Source: Gammaproteobacteria bacterium
GTDB lineage: Bacteria; Pseudomonadota; Gammaproteobacteria; HK1
Length of the DNA stretch: 64,000 bases
Direction of reading: 5' to 3'
Assembly (NCBI GenBank): GCA_022824305.1
Contig: JAJEAD010000089.1
Span: 17,756-81,755 of the forward strand
The notes beneath the pieces were generated by a model. The model did not search any database and was not told the origin of the DNA. It was given only the letters and a program-made list of their open reading frames with translations. Numbering within the stretch: position 1 is the stretch's first letter; every line of letters begins with the position of its first letter. Made by a program: the position numbers and the translations under genes. Positions 8,955 to 21,321 of the stretch are shown here, in pieces.

Positions 8955-9059
8955 CTCTTCGGTCGCGGGGCGGCAATCTCCCCTTGACGCTTCGGGGTAG
9001 CATGAAGCAGGCTCGAAAACGCTTCCGGAAGCGGAGCGTGGCGGAGGAAGGCTTTACCC

Positions 9060-9710
9060 ATGACCGAGTCGGATAGTTTCGGCGCGGGAGGCGCGCAGTC
9101 CACCCGCGCCCTGAACCTCGTGCCCATAGTCGTGGAGCAGTCGGCCCGGGGCGAGCGCTCGTACGACATCTATTCGCGCCTGCTCAAGGAGAGAGTGGTC
9201 TTCGTCTGCGGCCCCATCGACGACATCATGGCCAATGTCGTGGTCGCCCAGCTTCTGTTCCTGGAGTCCGAAAATCCCGACAAGGATGTCCATCTCTACA
9301 TAAACTCCCCAGGAGGGCTGGTGTCGGCAGGTCTCGCGATCTATGACACCATGCAGTTCATCAAGCCGGCCATCAGCACTATGTGCGTGGGGCAGGCGGC
9401 GAGCATGGGCGCGCTGTTGCTCGCAGGGGGGGCCGCGGGAAAGCGATTCTGCCTTCCCCACTCCCGCATGTTGATTCACCAGCCGCTGGGAGGCTTTCAG
9501 GGGCAGGCGACCGACATCGACATACATGCCCGGGAAATCCTTCGCACGCGCGAACGTCTCAACGAGGTTCTGGCGAAGCATACCGGTCAACCCATCGATC
9601 GGATTGCCAGCGACACCGACCGCGACCGCTTCATGAGCGGCGAGGAAGCGGTTGCCTACGGTCTGGTGGACGAAGTGTTGCAGGCACGCGGAACCGGCGG
9701 AACAAAGTAA
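9060..9710 (+). CDS. clpP: ATP-dependent Clp protease proteolytic subunit ClpP
   Basis: A 216-residue serine protease that forms the tetradecameric chamber serving ClpX (and ClpA). The catalytic triad is S115 (GQAASMGA), H140 (LIHQPLGG) and D189 (RDRF). An N-terminal propeptide of about 14-18 residues is expected from family knowledge. The ATG follows GGAGGAAGG. It lies 10 bases before clpX, so the pair is co-transcribed. A perfect 14-bp palindrome (9020-9033) sits in the leader. Confidence 0.97.
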   Translation: MTESDSFGAGGAQSTRALNLVPIVVEQSARGERSYDIYSRLLKERVVFVCGPIDDIMANVVVAQLLFLESENPDKDVHLYINSPGGLVSAGLAIYDTMQFIKPAISTMCVGQAASMGALLLAGGAAGKRFCLPHSRMLIHQPLGGFQGQATDIDIHAREILRTRERLNEVLAKHTGQPIDRIASDTDRDRFMSGEEAVAYGLVDEVLQARGTGGTK

Positions 9711-9719
9711 CGGGATCGA

Positions 9720-11003
9720 ATGATGGCCAACGAAACCCACGGCCGGGGCGGCGACGGCGACCGATTGCTGTACTGCTCGTTCTGCGGAAAGAGCCAGCAT
9801 GAAGTCCGAAAGCTCATCGCGGGCCCTTCGGTGTTCATTTGCGACGAGTGCGTCGAGCTCTGCAATGACATCATTCGAGAAGAGATTCAGGAGAAGTCGA
9901 GCAGCGCGACCGGGAGCAAGCTGCCCACGCCTCGCGAGATCAACCAGATCCTGAACGACTACGTGGTCGGACAGCCCCACGCGAAGAAAGTGCTGTCGGT
10001 TGCGGTGTACAACCACTACAAGCGCCTCGATTCCGGGTTGAAAGTAGACGAAGTCGAGCTTTCGAAGAGCAACGTGCTGCTCATCGGGCCTACCGGATGC
10101 GGCAAGACCCTGCTCGCCGAGACGCTCGCCCGCCTGCTCAACGTGCCTTTCACCATCGCGGATGCAACCACTCTGACGGAAGCGGGCTACGTCGGCGAGG
10201 ACGTGGAGAACATCATTCAGAAGCTCCTCCAGAAGTGTGACTACGATGTCGAGAAGGCGCAGACGGGCATCGTGTACATCGATGAAATAGACAAGATTTC
10301 CAGAAAGTCCGACAACCCCTCGATAACCCGCGACGTATCGGGGGAGGGGGTGCAGCAGGCGCTGCTCAAGCTCATAGAGGGTACGGTGGCATCGGTCCCG
10401 CCGCAGGGTGGCCGCAAGCATCCCCAACAGGAGTTTCTGCAGGTCAATACCGCGAACATCCTGTTCATCTGCGGGGGTGCATTCGACGGTCTCGCCCGGA
10501 TCATCGAGAACCGTTCCTCGAAGAAGGGGGGAATCGGATTCGGAGCCGACGTCAAGAGCAAGGACGACAGCAAGCAGGTGGGTGAAGTACTTCGGGAAGT
10601 GGAGCCCGAGGACTTGATTCAGTACGGGCTGATCCCGGAGTTCGTCGGTCGTCTTCCGATACTCGCCACTCTCGACGAGCTGGACGAGGGTCAGCTCATG
10701 CAGATTCTGACGGAGCCGAAGAACGCGCTGGTCAAGCAGTACAAGCGCCTCTTCGCGATGGAGAGCTGCGAGGTCGAGTTCCGCGACGAGGCATTGCGGG
10801 CGGTCGCCAAGAAGGCGATGGAACGAAAGACGGGAGCCCGTGGGTTGCGGTCCATCGTCGAAGGCACGCTTCTCGATACCATGTACGACTTGCCGTCCAT
10901 GGACAGCGTATCGAAGGTGGTCATAGACGGCAGCGTCATTGGAGGCGACTCGAAGCCGCTCTTCATCTACGAAGGCGATCGGCAACGTGTGGCCTCCGAC
11001 TGA
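9720..11003 (+). CDS. clpX: ClpX unfoldase, ATPase subunit of ClpXP
   Basis: ClpX unfolds tagged substrates, including ssrA-tagged proteins, and feeds them to ClpP. The 427-residue protein shows the zinc-binding domain with C19, C22, C41 and C44. The Walker A motif is GPTGCGKT at 123-130, the Walker B is IVYIDEID at 184-191, and the ClpP-docking IGF loop lies in the [10 protein letters not shown] segment. Two adjacent ATG codons (9720 and 9723) are possible starts. It is directly downstream of clpP and upstream of lon. Confidence 0.97.
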   Translation: MMANETHGRGGDGDRLLYCSFCGKSQHEVRKLIAGPSVFICDECVELCNDIIREEIQEKSSSATGSKLPTPREINQILNDYVVGQPHAKKVLSVAVYNHYKRLDSGLKVDEVELSKSNVLLIGPTGCGKTLLAETLARLLNVPFTIADATTLTEAGYVGEDVENIIQKLLQKCDYDVEKAQTGIVYIDEIDKISRKSDNPSITRDVSGEGVQQALLKLIEGTVASVPPQGGRKHPQQEFLQVNTANILFICGGAFDGLARIIENRSSKKGGIGFGADVKSKDDSKQVGEVLREVEPEDLIQYGLIPEFVGRLPILATLDELDEGQLMQILTEPKNALVKQYKRLFAMESCEVEFRDEALRAVAKKAMERKTGARGLRSIVEGTLLDTMYDLPSMDSVSKVVIDGSVIGGDSKPLFIYEGDRQRVASD

Positions 11004-11288
11004 GCCCGGAGTTGCGGCTGGCGCGGGCGCCGGGGCTCCGAAGGGCGCGCCGGTCGTCCCGGGAGTGGAGCGGAGCGGACCGCGGGCGCCGCCGGGCCGC
11101 CCGGCTCCGGGACGCTTGCGCTCGTGGGGGGGCGCATTGCGGTGGCGCCGCCGGCGGGCGGAGGCCGTCCCGGGGGTTGAGTTCGGTATTCGCCGCCTCC
11201 ACATCAGGGTCACCGGGTCCGGACGTGGCGGGACGCCGCACATCCATCAATTCGATAGAGAATTCAGCGAGCTAGGGTAGTACCAATC
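11004..11288. other. clpX-lon intergenic region
   Basis: These 285 bases are very G+C-rich and hold no credible gene. A weak sigma-32-like pair (TTGAG near 11177 and CCACAT about 17 bases on) is visible but matches consensus poorly. No convincing terminator was found. Confidence 0.4.
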
Positions 11289-13682
<2,394 letters not shown>

Positions 13683-13748
13683 ACGCCGACACGGCCCGGG
13701 ATATGGCAACCCAATCCGGGAAATCGTAGACTGGCGCGCCTCCTTTCT

Positions 13749-13824
13749 GGGTGCTTAGCTCAGCGGGGAGAGCGTCGCCCTTACAAGGCGAAGGTCGGGG
13801 GTTCGATCCCCTCAGCACCCACCA
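13749..13824 (+). tRNA. tRNA-Val (anticodon TAC)
   Basis: Acceptor GGGTGCT pairs with AGCACCC, with discriminator A and encoded CCA. The anticodon loop is CTTACAA on stem TCGCC/GGCGA. It lies between lon and ppiD. Confidence 0.97.
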
Positions 13825-13833
13825 CCCGAAAAC

Positions 13834-13910
13834 GGAGCGGTAGTTCAGTTGGTTAGAATGCCGGCCTGTCACGCCGGAGGTCGCGGGTTCGAGTCCCGTC
13901 CGCTCCGCCA
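13834..13910 (+). tRNA. tRNA-Asp (anticodon GTC)
   Basis: Acceptor GGAGCGG pairs with CCGCTCC, with discriminator G and encoded CCA. The anticodon loop is CTGTCAC on stem CCGGC/GCCGG. It begins 9 bases after tRNA-Val and ends 15 bases before ppiD. Confidence 0.97.
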
Positions 13911-13925
13911 AATCCCCAGAGTCTG

Positions 13926-15839
13926 ATGCTCCAGTCCATTCGTGACCGCGCGACGGGATGGGTCGCGTGGACGATTGTCATTCTGATCTGCATCCCCTTC
14001 GCGTTGTGGGGCGTCTACGACTACATGACGCCCAGCCAGGGAGTGGCGATTGCGACGGTGAACGGGGTGGAGGTGGACGCCCGACGCTTCACGCGGCTCT
14101 ACCAGCAACAGCGCTATCGGCTGCTCACCTTGCTCGGCGACCGCGCGCCTGCCGCCATGATCGACGACGCGAGATTGCGGGAGCAGGCGCTCGAACAAGT
14201 GATCGACGACGAGCTGGTGGTGCAGGTCGGCCTGGAAGACCGCCTTCGCGTCGCTGATCGCAGGCTGGCGGAAACGATCTCCTCGTTGCCTCAGTTTCAG
14301 GGCGAGAGCGGCTTTTCCCAGGAACTGTACGATGTCTACCTGCGCAACCAGGGACTTGGTCCCCTGGGCTTCGAGTTCGAAGTGCGCAGGAACCTTCTCG
14401 TCGAAGAAGTGATCTCGGCGCTTGCTCGCGCCGTCAACGTGAGCGAGCACGAGTACCGCGAAACGCGGCGCCTCGCCACCCAGCAACGAGAGTACGCGAC
14501 GCTGCGACTTCCGGCCCGCAGCTTTCGACCGGCCGAGGTCGATGAGAGCGAGGTTCGCGAGTACTTCGATTCGAATCGGCGACGCTTCTCGAGTCCCGAA
14601 CAGGTCAATGTGGAGTACGTGGAGCTTTCCCGGGACGACATCGCCGGAACGGTCCTGGTCGAGGAATCGGAGCTGCGCAGTCTCTACGAGGAACGGAAGG
14701 CAGATTACACGCAGCCCGCACAGCGCGAGGCGAGGCACATTCTCGTCGAGCTCGCGGCTGACGCGGATGCGGCGAGCGAGGCGGCGGCCCATGAACGAAT
14801 CGAGGAGGTCGCGCGCCGGCTGGCCGGCGGAATGTCCTTCGAGGCGGCGGCGCGGGAGTACTCCGATGACCCCGGCTCTTCGCGCAGGGGCGGCTCGCTC
14901 GGATGGTTCTCGAGCGGCGTGATGGACCCTGCCTTCGAGGACGCGGCGTTCGCGCTGGGCGAGGGCGAGCGAAGCGATGCGGTGCGCACTCCCTTCGGCC
15001 TTCACCTGATAGAAGTGACCGGTCGCCGCGAGGCCGGCGTGGCGGAGTTCGAGGAGGTGAGAGATCGCCTGCGGGAGGACTACCAGCTCGAAGTGGCAGA
15101 GCAGCGCTATTTCGAGCAGGTCGAGCAGCTTGCCAACCTGGCCTTCGAGCATCCCGATACCCTGGAGGTTGCCGCCGAAGCGCTGGACGTGCCGCTGCGC
15201 GAGACGGGTTTCCTCTCGCGCAACGCCGATGAGTCGCAGGGCCTCGCCGCGGAGCCCCGCTTCCTCGACGCCGCGTTTAGTCCCGAGGTGCTCGATGAGG
15301 GCAACAACTCCGAGTTGCTGGAGTTCGAAGGCGCGCTGGTGGCGGTCCTCCGAGTAAGGGAGCATCGCCCCGCCCGCGAGCAGGACTTCGACTCGGTCCG
15401 CGAGGAAGCGAGAACCGAGTTCGTGGCGGTGCGCAGCGCCGAACGCGCGCGCGAAGCGGGGGAGGCCATCATCGATCGGCTTCGGGGACGCGAAGCGGAG
15501 GATGCGATCGCGTCGGAGAGCGGCCTCGCGTGGTCGCCTGAAAGCAGCCTTCGCAGGGCCGAGCCGACACCATCTCCCGGCTTGTCGGGCCTGGTGTTCA
15601 GAATGCCCAAGCCCGAGGCCGACGGCGCCTCGAGCTACGACGGACTGGCGGAGGACAACGGCGATTTCGTGGTGGTGGCGCTCCGCGCGGTGGATTCGGG
15701 AGACGGGGATGACGCGGACGAGGAATCCATGTTGCGTGAGCGCCTGGCGAGCGAACTCGGCCGGGCGGAGCTCGCGGCAACCGTTGCCAGCTTTCGTGCC
15801 GACGCCGACATCGTGGTGAACGAAGAGAACCTGCAGTAG
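13926..15839 (+). CDS. ppiD: PpiD-type membrane-anchored periplasmic folding factor
   Basis: A 637-residue SurA/PpiD-family protein near the Sec translocon that handles newly exported proteins. One N-terminal transmembrane anchor (about residues 12-32, WVAWTIVILICIPFALWGVY) leaves the bulk in the periplasm. A SurA-N-like chaperone region follows, then one parvulin domain (about 265-370, with REARHILVEL, RRGGSLGWFSSG and TPFGLHLIEV), then a second SurA-like segment. Length and architecture match E. coli PpiD (623). The gene order lon-tRNA-ppiD is a variant of the E. coli lon-hupB-ppiD order. Confidence 0.9.
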   Translation: MLQSIRDRATGWVAWTIVILICIPFALWGVYDYMTPSQGVAIATVNGVEVDARRFTRLYQQQRYRLLTLLGDRAPAAMIDDARLREQALEQVIDDELVVQVGLEDRLRVADRRLAETISSLPQFQGESGFSQELYDVYLRNQGLGPLGFEFEVRRNLLVEEVISALARAVNVSEHEYRETRRLATQQREYATLRLPARSFRPAEVDESEVREYFDSNRRRFSSPEQVNVEYVELSRDDIAGTVLVEESELRSLYEERKADYTQPAQREARHILVELAADADAASEAAAHERIEEVARRLAGGMSFEAAAREYSDDPGSSRRGGSLGWFSSGVMDPAFEDAAFALGEGERSDAVRTPFGLHLIEVTGRREAGVAEFEEVRDRLREDYQLEVAEQRYFEQVEQLANLAFEHPDTLEVAAEALDVPLRETGFLSRNADESQGLAAEPRFLDAAFSPEVLDEGNNSELLEFEGALVAVLRVREHRPAREQDFDSVREEARTEFVAVRSAERAREAGEAIIDRLRGREAEDAIASESGLAWSPESSLRRAEPTPSPGLSGLVFRMPKPEADGASSYDGLAEDNGDFVVVALRAVDSGDGDDADEESMLRERLASELGRAELAATVASFRADADIVVNEENLQ

Positions 15840-15879
15840 CCAGTGCGCAACGGAGGGCGCCCGAGCGCGGGAGGGACTC

Positions 15880-16479
15880 TCAGATCATCAGTCGCCCTTC
15901 GTTGCGAAAGCGCTTCCTGAGGAAGTCAATCTGATCGGCGAGGATTCGCCGATTGGACAATACGAGATACTCGGCGCGGTTGGGAACGTAGGGCACGGCG
16001 AGAAGGCTCAAGCCCGCCTCCTCGGGGCGGCGTGCTCCCTTGGCGTGGTTGCACGGCTTGCATGCCGTCACCACGTTGCTCCAGCAGTCCTCGCCTCCGC
16101 GAGACAGCGGAAGGATGTGGTCACGAGTGAGCATGCGCTCGGAATACTGCTTCCCGCAATAGAGGCAGAGATGGCCGTCGCGCAGGAACAGCTCCCGATT
16201 GGACAGCGGCGGGATGAGGGAGTCCGAGGCATGCTGGCGAAGGCGTCCCTTCGTCGCGATGATCGAATTGACGGTAACCCGGGAACGACGCCCCGAAACC
16301 CGGTTCAGGCCGCCGCAAATGGTGAAAGAGTGCTCACCGGCATGCCACGCGATCATGTCGCGGGATTCGAGCACCACCGCCATGCGCCATGGAATCCATC
16401 GAACCGGTTGTCCGGTGACGTCGAGGCGCAGGATCAGGGGGCGGCGGGCTTCGCCGGCATCCGGGTTGAGGGTCGGCAT
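15880..16479 (-). CDS. HNH endonuclease family protein
   Basis: A 199-residue protein with a C-terminal HNH nuclease: CLYCGKQYSERMLTRDHILPL gives the first Cys pair and DH, and NVVTACKPCNHAKGARRP gives the N, second Cys pair and H. The upstream half has the conserved blocks LDVTGQPVRWIPW and SIIATKG that mark a single-copy HNH family widespread in proteobacteria and not tied to mobile elements. Its cellular role is not known to me. ATG 16479 is preferred over an upstream start because a plausible promoter lies just before it. It is downstream of fabI on the same strand. Confidence 0.75.
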   Translation of the reverse strand: MPTLNPDAGEARRPLILRLDVTGQPVRWIPWRMAVVLESRDMIAWHAGEHSFTICGGLNRVSGRRSRVTVNSIIATKGRLRQHASDSLIPPLSNRELFLRDGHLCLYCGKQYSERMLTRDHILPLSRGGEDCWSNVVTACKPCNHAKGARRPEEAGLSLLAVPYVPNRAEYLVLSNRRILADQIDFLRKRFRNEGRLMI

Positions 16480-16514
16480 GGACGGTTCACGGGCGCGGAT
16501 TGGCGGGCGCGGCC

Positions 16515-16542
16515 ATTGTGCACGAACACTGTTGAAACTCAA
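16515..16542 (-). promoter_or_regulatory. candidate promoter of the HNH nuclease gene
   Basis: On the minus strand TTGAGT, 16 bases and CACAAT lie in the fabI-HNH gap, placing a start of transcription about 30 bases before the ATG at 16479. Each hexamer matches the sigma-70 consensus at four of six positions. Confidence 0.4.
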
Positions 16543-16554
16543 GAAATCGGTGTT

Positions 16555-17346
16555 TCAGTCCGGCCCGGACTCCACCATTCCCATGATGTTGTAGCCGGCG
16601 TCCACATGCAGGATCTCTCCGGTGATGCCGGAAGCGAGATCGGAGCACAGGAAGGCGGCGGCGTTGCCCACGTCATCCAGGCTCACGTTCCGCCCGAGCG
16701 GAGCATTGCGCTCGGCGTGTTCGAGGAAACGACGGAAGTCCGTGATTCCCGCCGCCGCCAGCGTCTTTATCGGGCCGGCGGAAATAGCGTTGACGCGGAC
16801 TCCCTGCCGCCCCAGCGCGCCGGCCAGATAGCGCACGTTTGCTTCCAGGCTGGCCTTCGCCAAGCCCATCACGTTGTAGTTGGGCACCACCCGGCTCGAG
16901 CCGAGGTAGGTCAGGGTCAGGAGGGCCCCCGGCCGTCCCTGCATCATGGGGCGAGCGCACTTCGCCATTGCGGTGAAACTGTAGGCGCTCACATCGTGGG
17001 CGAGGCGGAATCCCTCACGGGTGGTAGCCTCGACAAAGTCGCCGCGAAGCTCCTCACGAGGTGCGAACGCAACCGCATGCACGCAGATGTCGAGGCCGTT
17101 CCAGGACTGGGCCAGGGACGAGAAGGCCGCTTCCAGTGACTCGTCGGAGGCGACATCGCACTCGTAGCAGAGATCACTGTCAAGCGAGGCGGCAAGGCTG
17201 CGAACCCGCGCTTCGAGACGCTGGTTCTGGAACAGGAACGCGAGCTCCGCCCCTTCCCGATGCATTGCCCGGGCTATTCCCCAGGCGATGGAGCGCTGGC
17301 TCGCCACTCCGCTGACCAGTGCCCGCTTGCCGGCGAGAAAACCCAT
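16555..17346 (-). CDS. fabI: enoyl-[acyl-carrier-protein] reductase FabI
   Basis: FabI is the NADH-dependent last step of each fatty-acid elongation cycle and the triclosan target. The 263-residue short-chain dehydrogenase has the FabI-type catalytic set Y147, Y157 and K164 in [19 protein letters not shown] and the N-terminal nucleotide-binding start [20 protein letters not shown]. Length matches E. coli (262). It begins 19 bases after mltD on the same strand, so the two may be co-transcribed. Confidence 0.96.
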   Translation of the reverse strand: MGFLAGKRALVSGVASQRSIAWGIARAMHREGAELAFLFQNQRLEARVRSLAASLDSDLCYECDVASDESLEAAFSSLAQSWNGLDICVHAVAFAPREELRGDFVEATTREGFRLAHDVSAYSFTAMAKCARPMMQGRPGALLTLTYLGSSRVVPNYNVMGLAKASLEANVRYLAGALGRQGVRVNAISAGPIKTLAAAGITDFRRFLEHAERNAPLGRNVSLDDVGNAAAFLCSDLASGITGEILHVDAGYNIMGMVESGPD

Positions 17347-17365
17347 TTGCGGGCCGTGGCTCCGG

Positions 17366-19681
17366 TTACAGGGAATTGGTGGCCGGGGCGTCGCCCGTAT
17401 CGGGAGCGGGCGGCGCCACCTGCAGAGTCTGTCCGGGTTGAAGGACGCCGTTTATCGACAGCTCGTTCCATGACGCGAGCTGCTCGGTCGATATCGAATG
17501 CCGGCGCGCGATCAGCCAGAGGCTGTCGCCGCTGCGCACCACATAGCGGTGCTCGTCATCCGCCTCTCCGCCGGACAGGTTGGATGCTGGAGCTGCGGAG
17601 GGATCGCGAAGCAGGAGAGTCTGGCCGGGCATGAGCCACTCGGCGGGCTCGAGTCCGTTCCACGCCCTCAGGTCGTCGACCGAGACCCCGATCCGACGCG
17701 CGATCAGCCAGAGGTTGTCTCCGTTTCGAACGAGATAGCTCTGGTAGGTGCCGCCGGGGGCGGCGCTGGAAGCGGAGGGAGCAGCCGGTCCGTCGAGCTT
17801 GAGAATCTGGCCGGGCATCAGCCGGTCGTCGAGATCGGGACCGTTCCAGGCCCTGAGATCTTCGACGCTGACTCCGCGACGACGTGCGATGACCCAGAGA
17901 CTGTCTCCGTCGCGAACGACATATCGGTTCCGGCTGCCCTGGCTGCGGGAGGCGGTGGAGGGCGCGGGCGGAGTGCGCTCGGCGCTGCTGCTGAGAGCGA
18001 GGATCTGACCGGGCATCAGCCACTCGTCCGGCGACAGCGCATTCCATGTCCTGAGGTCGACGATGGACACCCCATGCCGGCGTGCGATCAGCCAGAGGTT
18101 GTCGCCGTTGCGAACGACGTAACGCTCCGTCTCCTCGTCGCGGGTCGCGATGGACATGGGCTCGCTCGTGGACGCGCGCAAGTGGAGCATCTGTCCCGGC
18201 ATGAGCCAGGCTTCCGGGTCCAGCCGGTTCCAGGCGACCAGGTTTGCAATCGGAATTCCGTAACGGCGCGCGATCAGCCACAGGTTCTCACCCTTCCGCA
18301 CGCGATGGCGGCTCGCCGACTCGTGCCCCGGTATCTCGACCTCCGTCGACGCGAGCCTTCTGCTCGTCTCGGAGCCGGACGGAGGGGAGCCCGGCTCGGC
18401 GGGTTTGCCCGGGATGAGCAGGCGCTCGCCTACCCTGATGAGACTGCCCTTCAACCGGTTCTGGTGGGCAAGAGCAGCCACGCTCGTGCCGTAGCGTACG
18501 GCGATCTCGCTCAGGGTGTCCCCGGCTACGACGACATGATGACCCCAGTCGGATGAGTGTTCCGGTGAGAGAAGCGCAACCCTTCTGGCAAAGGCCTCCG
18601 CGCTGGGGGCCGGAACGAGAAGCCGCTGGGGGCCCTTGGGCTCGGTCGCCCATCGACGGTATCCGGCATTGAGCCGGTAGAGGCGGTCGAGACTGATGTT
18701 CGCGAGCTCCGCCGCGCGCGCAAGGTCGATCTGTCCGTCCACCTCGACGACGCGGAAGGTCACCTCGTCCGGGACGCGCCGGAGCGTCATGCCGTAGTGG
18801 TCGGGTTGCGCGACGATGTCGCATACCGCAAGCCAGCGTGGCACATAGGTCCGCGTCTCCGCCGGTACCTTGAGCGACCAGAAGTCGATCGGCTTGCCGC
18901 GCTTTCGGTTGCGTGCGATCGCCCGCCTCAGGTTGCCTTCTCCCCAGTTGTACGCGGCGACCGCGAGCAGCCAGTCCCCGCCGAAGTCGCGATGGAGCTT
19001 TTCCAGGTACTCGAATGCAGCCGAAGTGGATGCCACCAGGTCTCGCCGGCCGTCGTACCACCAGTTGATCCGAAGACCGTACAGACGCGCGGTGGAGGGA
19101 ATGAACTGCCACAGTCCCGATGCCCGTGCCGGGGAGTAGGCAAAGGGCTGAAACGCGCTCTCGATCACCGGCAGCAGGGCGAGCTCGACCGGAATGCCGC
19201 GCCGCTCCGCTTCGTGGACGATGTAGGGAAGATAGTCCCGGGAACGTTCCGCGACACGGTCAAAGTAGTCCGGATTCCGCCGGAACCAGTCGGCCTGGTG
19301 CTGAACGCGGGCCAGGGGAGGTCTCGGAATGGTGAACTGGCGTCTCATCCGCTCCCAGATGTCGGGCTGGGGACGGGCAAGCGCAGGGGACGCGCTCGCT
19401 ACCGCTTCCGGCTCACGCGCGTCGCGGGCTTCCCCCTCTTCCGGCGGGCGGATCGCCGGGAGTGGCTGCGGAGGCGGTCCCGGCTCGAGGCGCACCGCTT
19501 CCTGAGCGGCTGTGAACGCGGAGCGCCCCCCTTCTTCGGGCAAAGCGTGCAGATGAGTGCCCACGAGGCCGGCCGGAACGCAGGCCGGGAGCAACGCGAG
19601 CGCCCCGATGACCAGGGGCAGCGTCACGGCGGCCCGCGGCCGTCGCCTCTGGCGATGCGAGATGCGTCCTACAGGTTTCAA
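17366..19681 (-). CDS. mltD: membrane-bound lytic murein transglycosylase D with six LysM repeats
   Basis: MltD cleaves the MurNAc-GlcNAc bond of peptidoglycan to 1,6-anhydro ends. The start is a TTG (19679-19681) followed by an Arg-rich n-region and the lipobox LLPAC with C34, so it is an outer-membrane lipoprotein. The SLT domain (about 145-270) has the catalytic E174 (LLPVIESAF), [10 protein letters not shown] and AAYNWGEGN. Six LysM peptidoglycan-binding repeats follow at roughly 382-424, 459-501, 520-562, 586-629, 648-691 and 712-754. Repeats 2-6 are very alike ([10 protein letters not shown] and LMPGQ recur). E. coli MltD has two LysM domains and 452 residues, so this 771-residue version is strongly expanded. 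Confidence 0.93.
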   Translation of the reverse strand: MKPVGRISHRQRRRPRAAVTLPLVIGALALLPACVPAGLVGTHLHALPEEGGRSAFTAAQEAVRLEPGPPPQPLPAIRPPEEGEARDAREPEAVASASPALARPQPDIWERMRRQFTIPRPPLARVQHQADWFRRNPDYFDRVAERSRDYLPYIVHEAERRGIPVELALLPVIESAFQPFAYSPARASGLWQFIPSTARLYGLRINWWYDGRRDLVASTSAAFEYLEKLHRDFGGDWLLAVAAYNWGEGNLRRAIARNRKRGKPIDFWSLKVPAETRTYVPRWLAVCDIVAQPDHYGMTLRRVPDEVTFRVVEVDGQIDLARAAELANISLDRLYRLNAGYRRWATEPKGPQRLLVPAPSAEAFARRVALLSPEHSSDWGHHVVVAGDTLSEIAVRYGTSVAALAHQNRLKGSLIRVGERLLIPGKPAEPGSPPSGSETSRRLASTEVEIPGHESASRHRVRKGENLWLIARRYGIPIANLVAWNRLDPEAWLMPGQMLHLRASTSEPMSIATRDEETERYVVRNGDNLWLIARRHGVSIVDLRTWNALSPDEWLMPGQILALSSSAERTPPAPSTASRSQGSRNRYVVRDGDSLWVIARRRGVSVEDLRAWNGPDLDDRLMPGQILKLDGPAAPSASSAAPGGTYQSYLVRNGDNLWLIARRIGVSVDDLRAWNGLEPAEWLMPGQTLLLRDPSAAPASNLSGGEADDEHRYVVRSGDSLWLIARRHSISTEQLASWNELSINGVLQPGQTLQVAPPAPDTGDAPATNSL

Positions 19682-20063
19682 TCAGGTGTTTCCATACACC
19701 GCCCGCCGCGGCGCGCGCGCATGCTAGCACCTTTGCACAGTGAAATTGACCGGTGCACGCGAAGCAGACAAGACCACGACGAAGTCCAAGCGATTGATTT
19801 GCAATCGATCATGATCACCGTGCGAGGGTACCGGGTAGGGAACGAATCCGGGTCAGGGAAGCGGGCGACAGGTCGGCGGCATTCGTCGGTCCTTCCATCC
19901 GTCATCTCGCCCGGGCGGCGGGGCGCGCCGAAGTCTTCCCATCCGTCCTGGGTCGGGTCGCTCGCCGGGGCAGCTTCGGGTGGATTCTCGCATCCCGGCG
20001 CTTGCTACCGAAAGGGGGGGCGGGAATACTGGTTCGGGTTCGGCAGGGGAGGCCAGCATCGAC
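19682..20063. other. divergent mltD / methyltransferase intergenic region
   Basis: No gene is supported. The centre (about 19,725-19,830) is the least G+C-rich part and should hold both divergent promoters. It contains the inverted repeat CGATTG-ATTTG-CAATCG (19791-19807), a possible operator. In E. coli gloB occupies the equivalent position; there is no trace of it. Confidence 0.5.
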
Positions 20064-20864
20064 ATGAGCACGTTCGCCGGAAGGAGCGTCTCCGAGCCAG
20101 GGCGCCGTGCGTTGCGACGAGACTTCCACGAATGGCTGACCCGGCGCCCGGGCAGCCTGATCCTCGATGCGGAGCGCGCTCACCTCGACCGCATGCTGCC
20201 CGACCTGTTCGGCTATCACCTGGTGCAGGTCGGACGACTCGCAGATGCCAATCTGCTCGCCAGGAGCCGGATCCTCGGACAGACCGTGATCGAAGTGGAC
20301 GCCGATCCGGGCCCGTTCCGCCATCCGGTCGTCCAGGGGCGGGCCTCCGCGCTTCCGCTCGAGTCCGATGGCGTCGATGTCGTCGTCATGCCCCACGTGC
20401 TCGAGTTCGAATCCGAGCCGCACGAGGCGGTCCGCGAGGCTTCCCGAGTGCTGGTGCCGGAAGGGCATCTCGTCATTACCGGTTTCAATCCCTGGAGCCT
20501 GTTCGGCGTATGGCGTGCCGCTCTGCATTCCCGAGGGTCCGCGCCCTGGTGCGGGCAGCTCATATCACCGAGCCGACTCAAGGACTGGTTCGCGTTGCTC
20601 GGGTTCGACCTGCTGGAGATGGGTTCGCACTTCCGCCGGCCGCCGCTGCGCAGTCAGCGCCTGCTCAACCGATTCCGGTTTCTGGAGCACGACGCGATGC
20701 CGTTGTCGTCCGTGGTCGGTGCAGCCTACGTGGCCCTGGCGCGAAAGCGCGTCACCACTCTGACCCGGGTGCGCCCGCGCTGGCGGCCCGGGCGCCGGCT
20801 GGCGGTGGTCGGCCTCGCCGGTCCGAGCGCGAGCAACGTAGCGCGGCGCCGATTCGGTGCCTGA
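20064..20864 (+). CDS. yafS: SAM-dependent methyltransferase, YafS-like
   Basis: A 266-residue class I methyltransferase of unknown substrate. The SAM-fold cores are visible as [30 protein letters not shown] and [20 protein letters not shown]. That last motif with [21 protein letters not shown] is characteristic of the YafS family, which sits beside rnhA and dnaQ in many gammaproteobacteria. ATG 20064 was chosen because upstream codons look like leader sequence; its ribosome-binding site is weak. Its end overlaps the rnhA start by 8 bases, so the genes are translationally linked. Confidence 0.8.
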   Translation: MSTFAGRSVSEPGRRALRRDFHEWLTRRPGSLILDAERAHLDRMLPDLFGYHLVQVGRLADANLLARSRILGQTVIEVDADPGPFRHPVVQGRASALPLESDGVDVVVMPHVLEFESEPHEAVREASRVLVPEGHLVITGFNPWSLFGVWRAALHSRGSAPWCGQLISPSRLKDWFALLGFDLLEMGSHFRRPPLRSQRLLNRFRFLEHDAMPLSSVVGAAYVALARKRVTTLTRVRPRWRPGRRLAVVGLAGPSASNVARRRFGA

Positions 20865-21321
20865 GACTGTCGAGATGTTCACCGACGGCGCCTGTCGGGG
20901 AAATCCCGGTCCCGGCGGCTGGGGGGTGGTGCTCGCTTACCGTGGGCGCGAGAAGCTGCTCTCAGGGGGTGAGGAGACAACGACCAACAACCGCATGGAA
21001 CTCATGGCGGCAATACAGGGGTTGGAAGCACTGACCCGCGCATGCCGGGTAAGGGTGACCACGGACTCACAGTACGTCATGAACGGCGTGACCCGCTGGA
21101 TGGACATGTGGAAGCGCCGTGGCTGGAAGACTGCCGCCCGACAGCCGGTCAAGAACTCGGACCTGTGGCGCCGCCTGGACCGGATTGCCTCGCGTCACGA
21201 CGTGGAGTGGGTCTGGACGAGGGGTCATTCCGGCAATCCGGGCAACGAGCGCGCGGACGCTCTCGCCCGGTCCGCCATCGATCGGGTTCCGCCGAAGGAC
21301 CGAGACCATTGCGGCAGGTAG
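20857..21321 (+). CDS. rnhA: ribonuclease HI
   Basis: RNase HI degrades RNA in RNA-DNA hybrids (primers, R-loops). The 154-residue protein has the full acidic active site at the same numbers as E. coli, D10, E48, D70 and D134, plus the basic protrusion [13 protein letters not shown]. It starts with GTG overlapping the preceding methyltransferase and overlaps the dnaQ start by 13 bases, so all three form one operon. Confidence 0.97.
   Translation: MPETVEMFTDGACRGNPGPGGWGVVLAYRGREKLLSGGEETTTNNRMELMAAIQGLEALTRACRVRVTTDSQYVMNGVTRWMDMWKRRGWKTAARQPVKNSDLWRRLDRIASRHDVEWVWTRGHSGNPGNERADALARSAIDRVPPKDRDHCGR

Noticed and set aside
8981..9006. Sigma-32 promoter upstream of clpP (CCCCTTGAC)
   Set aside because: The -35 is good but no acceptable CCCCAT-like -10 lies 13-17 bases downstream.
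9020..9033. Palindrome CGCTTCCGGAAGCG in the clpP leader
   Set aside because: With no loop it cannot form a good hairpin, and one short palindrome in G+C-rich DNA is weak evidence for an operator.
11170..11215. Heat-shock promoter upstream of lon
   Set aside because: TTGAG and CCACAT are at acceptable spacing, but each departs from the sigma-32 consensus in its key positions.
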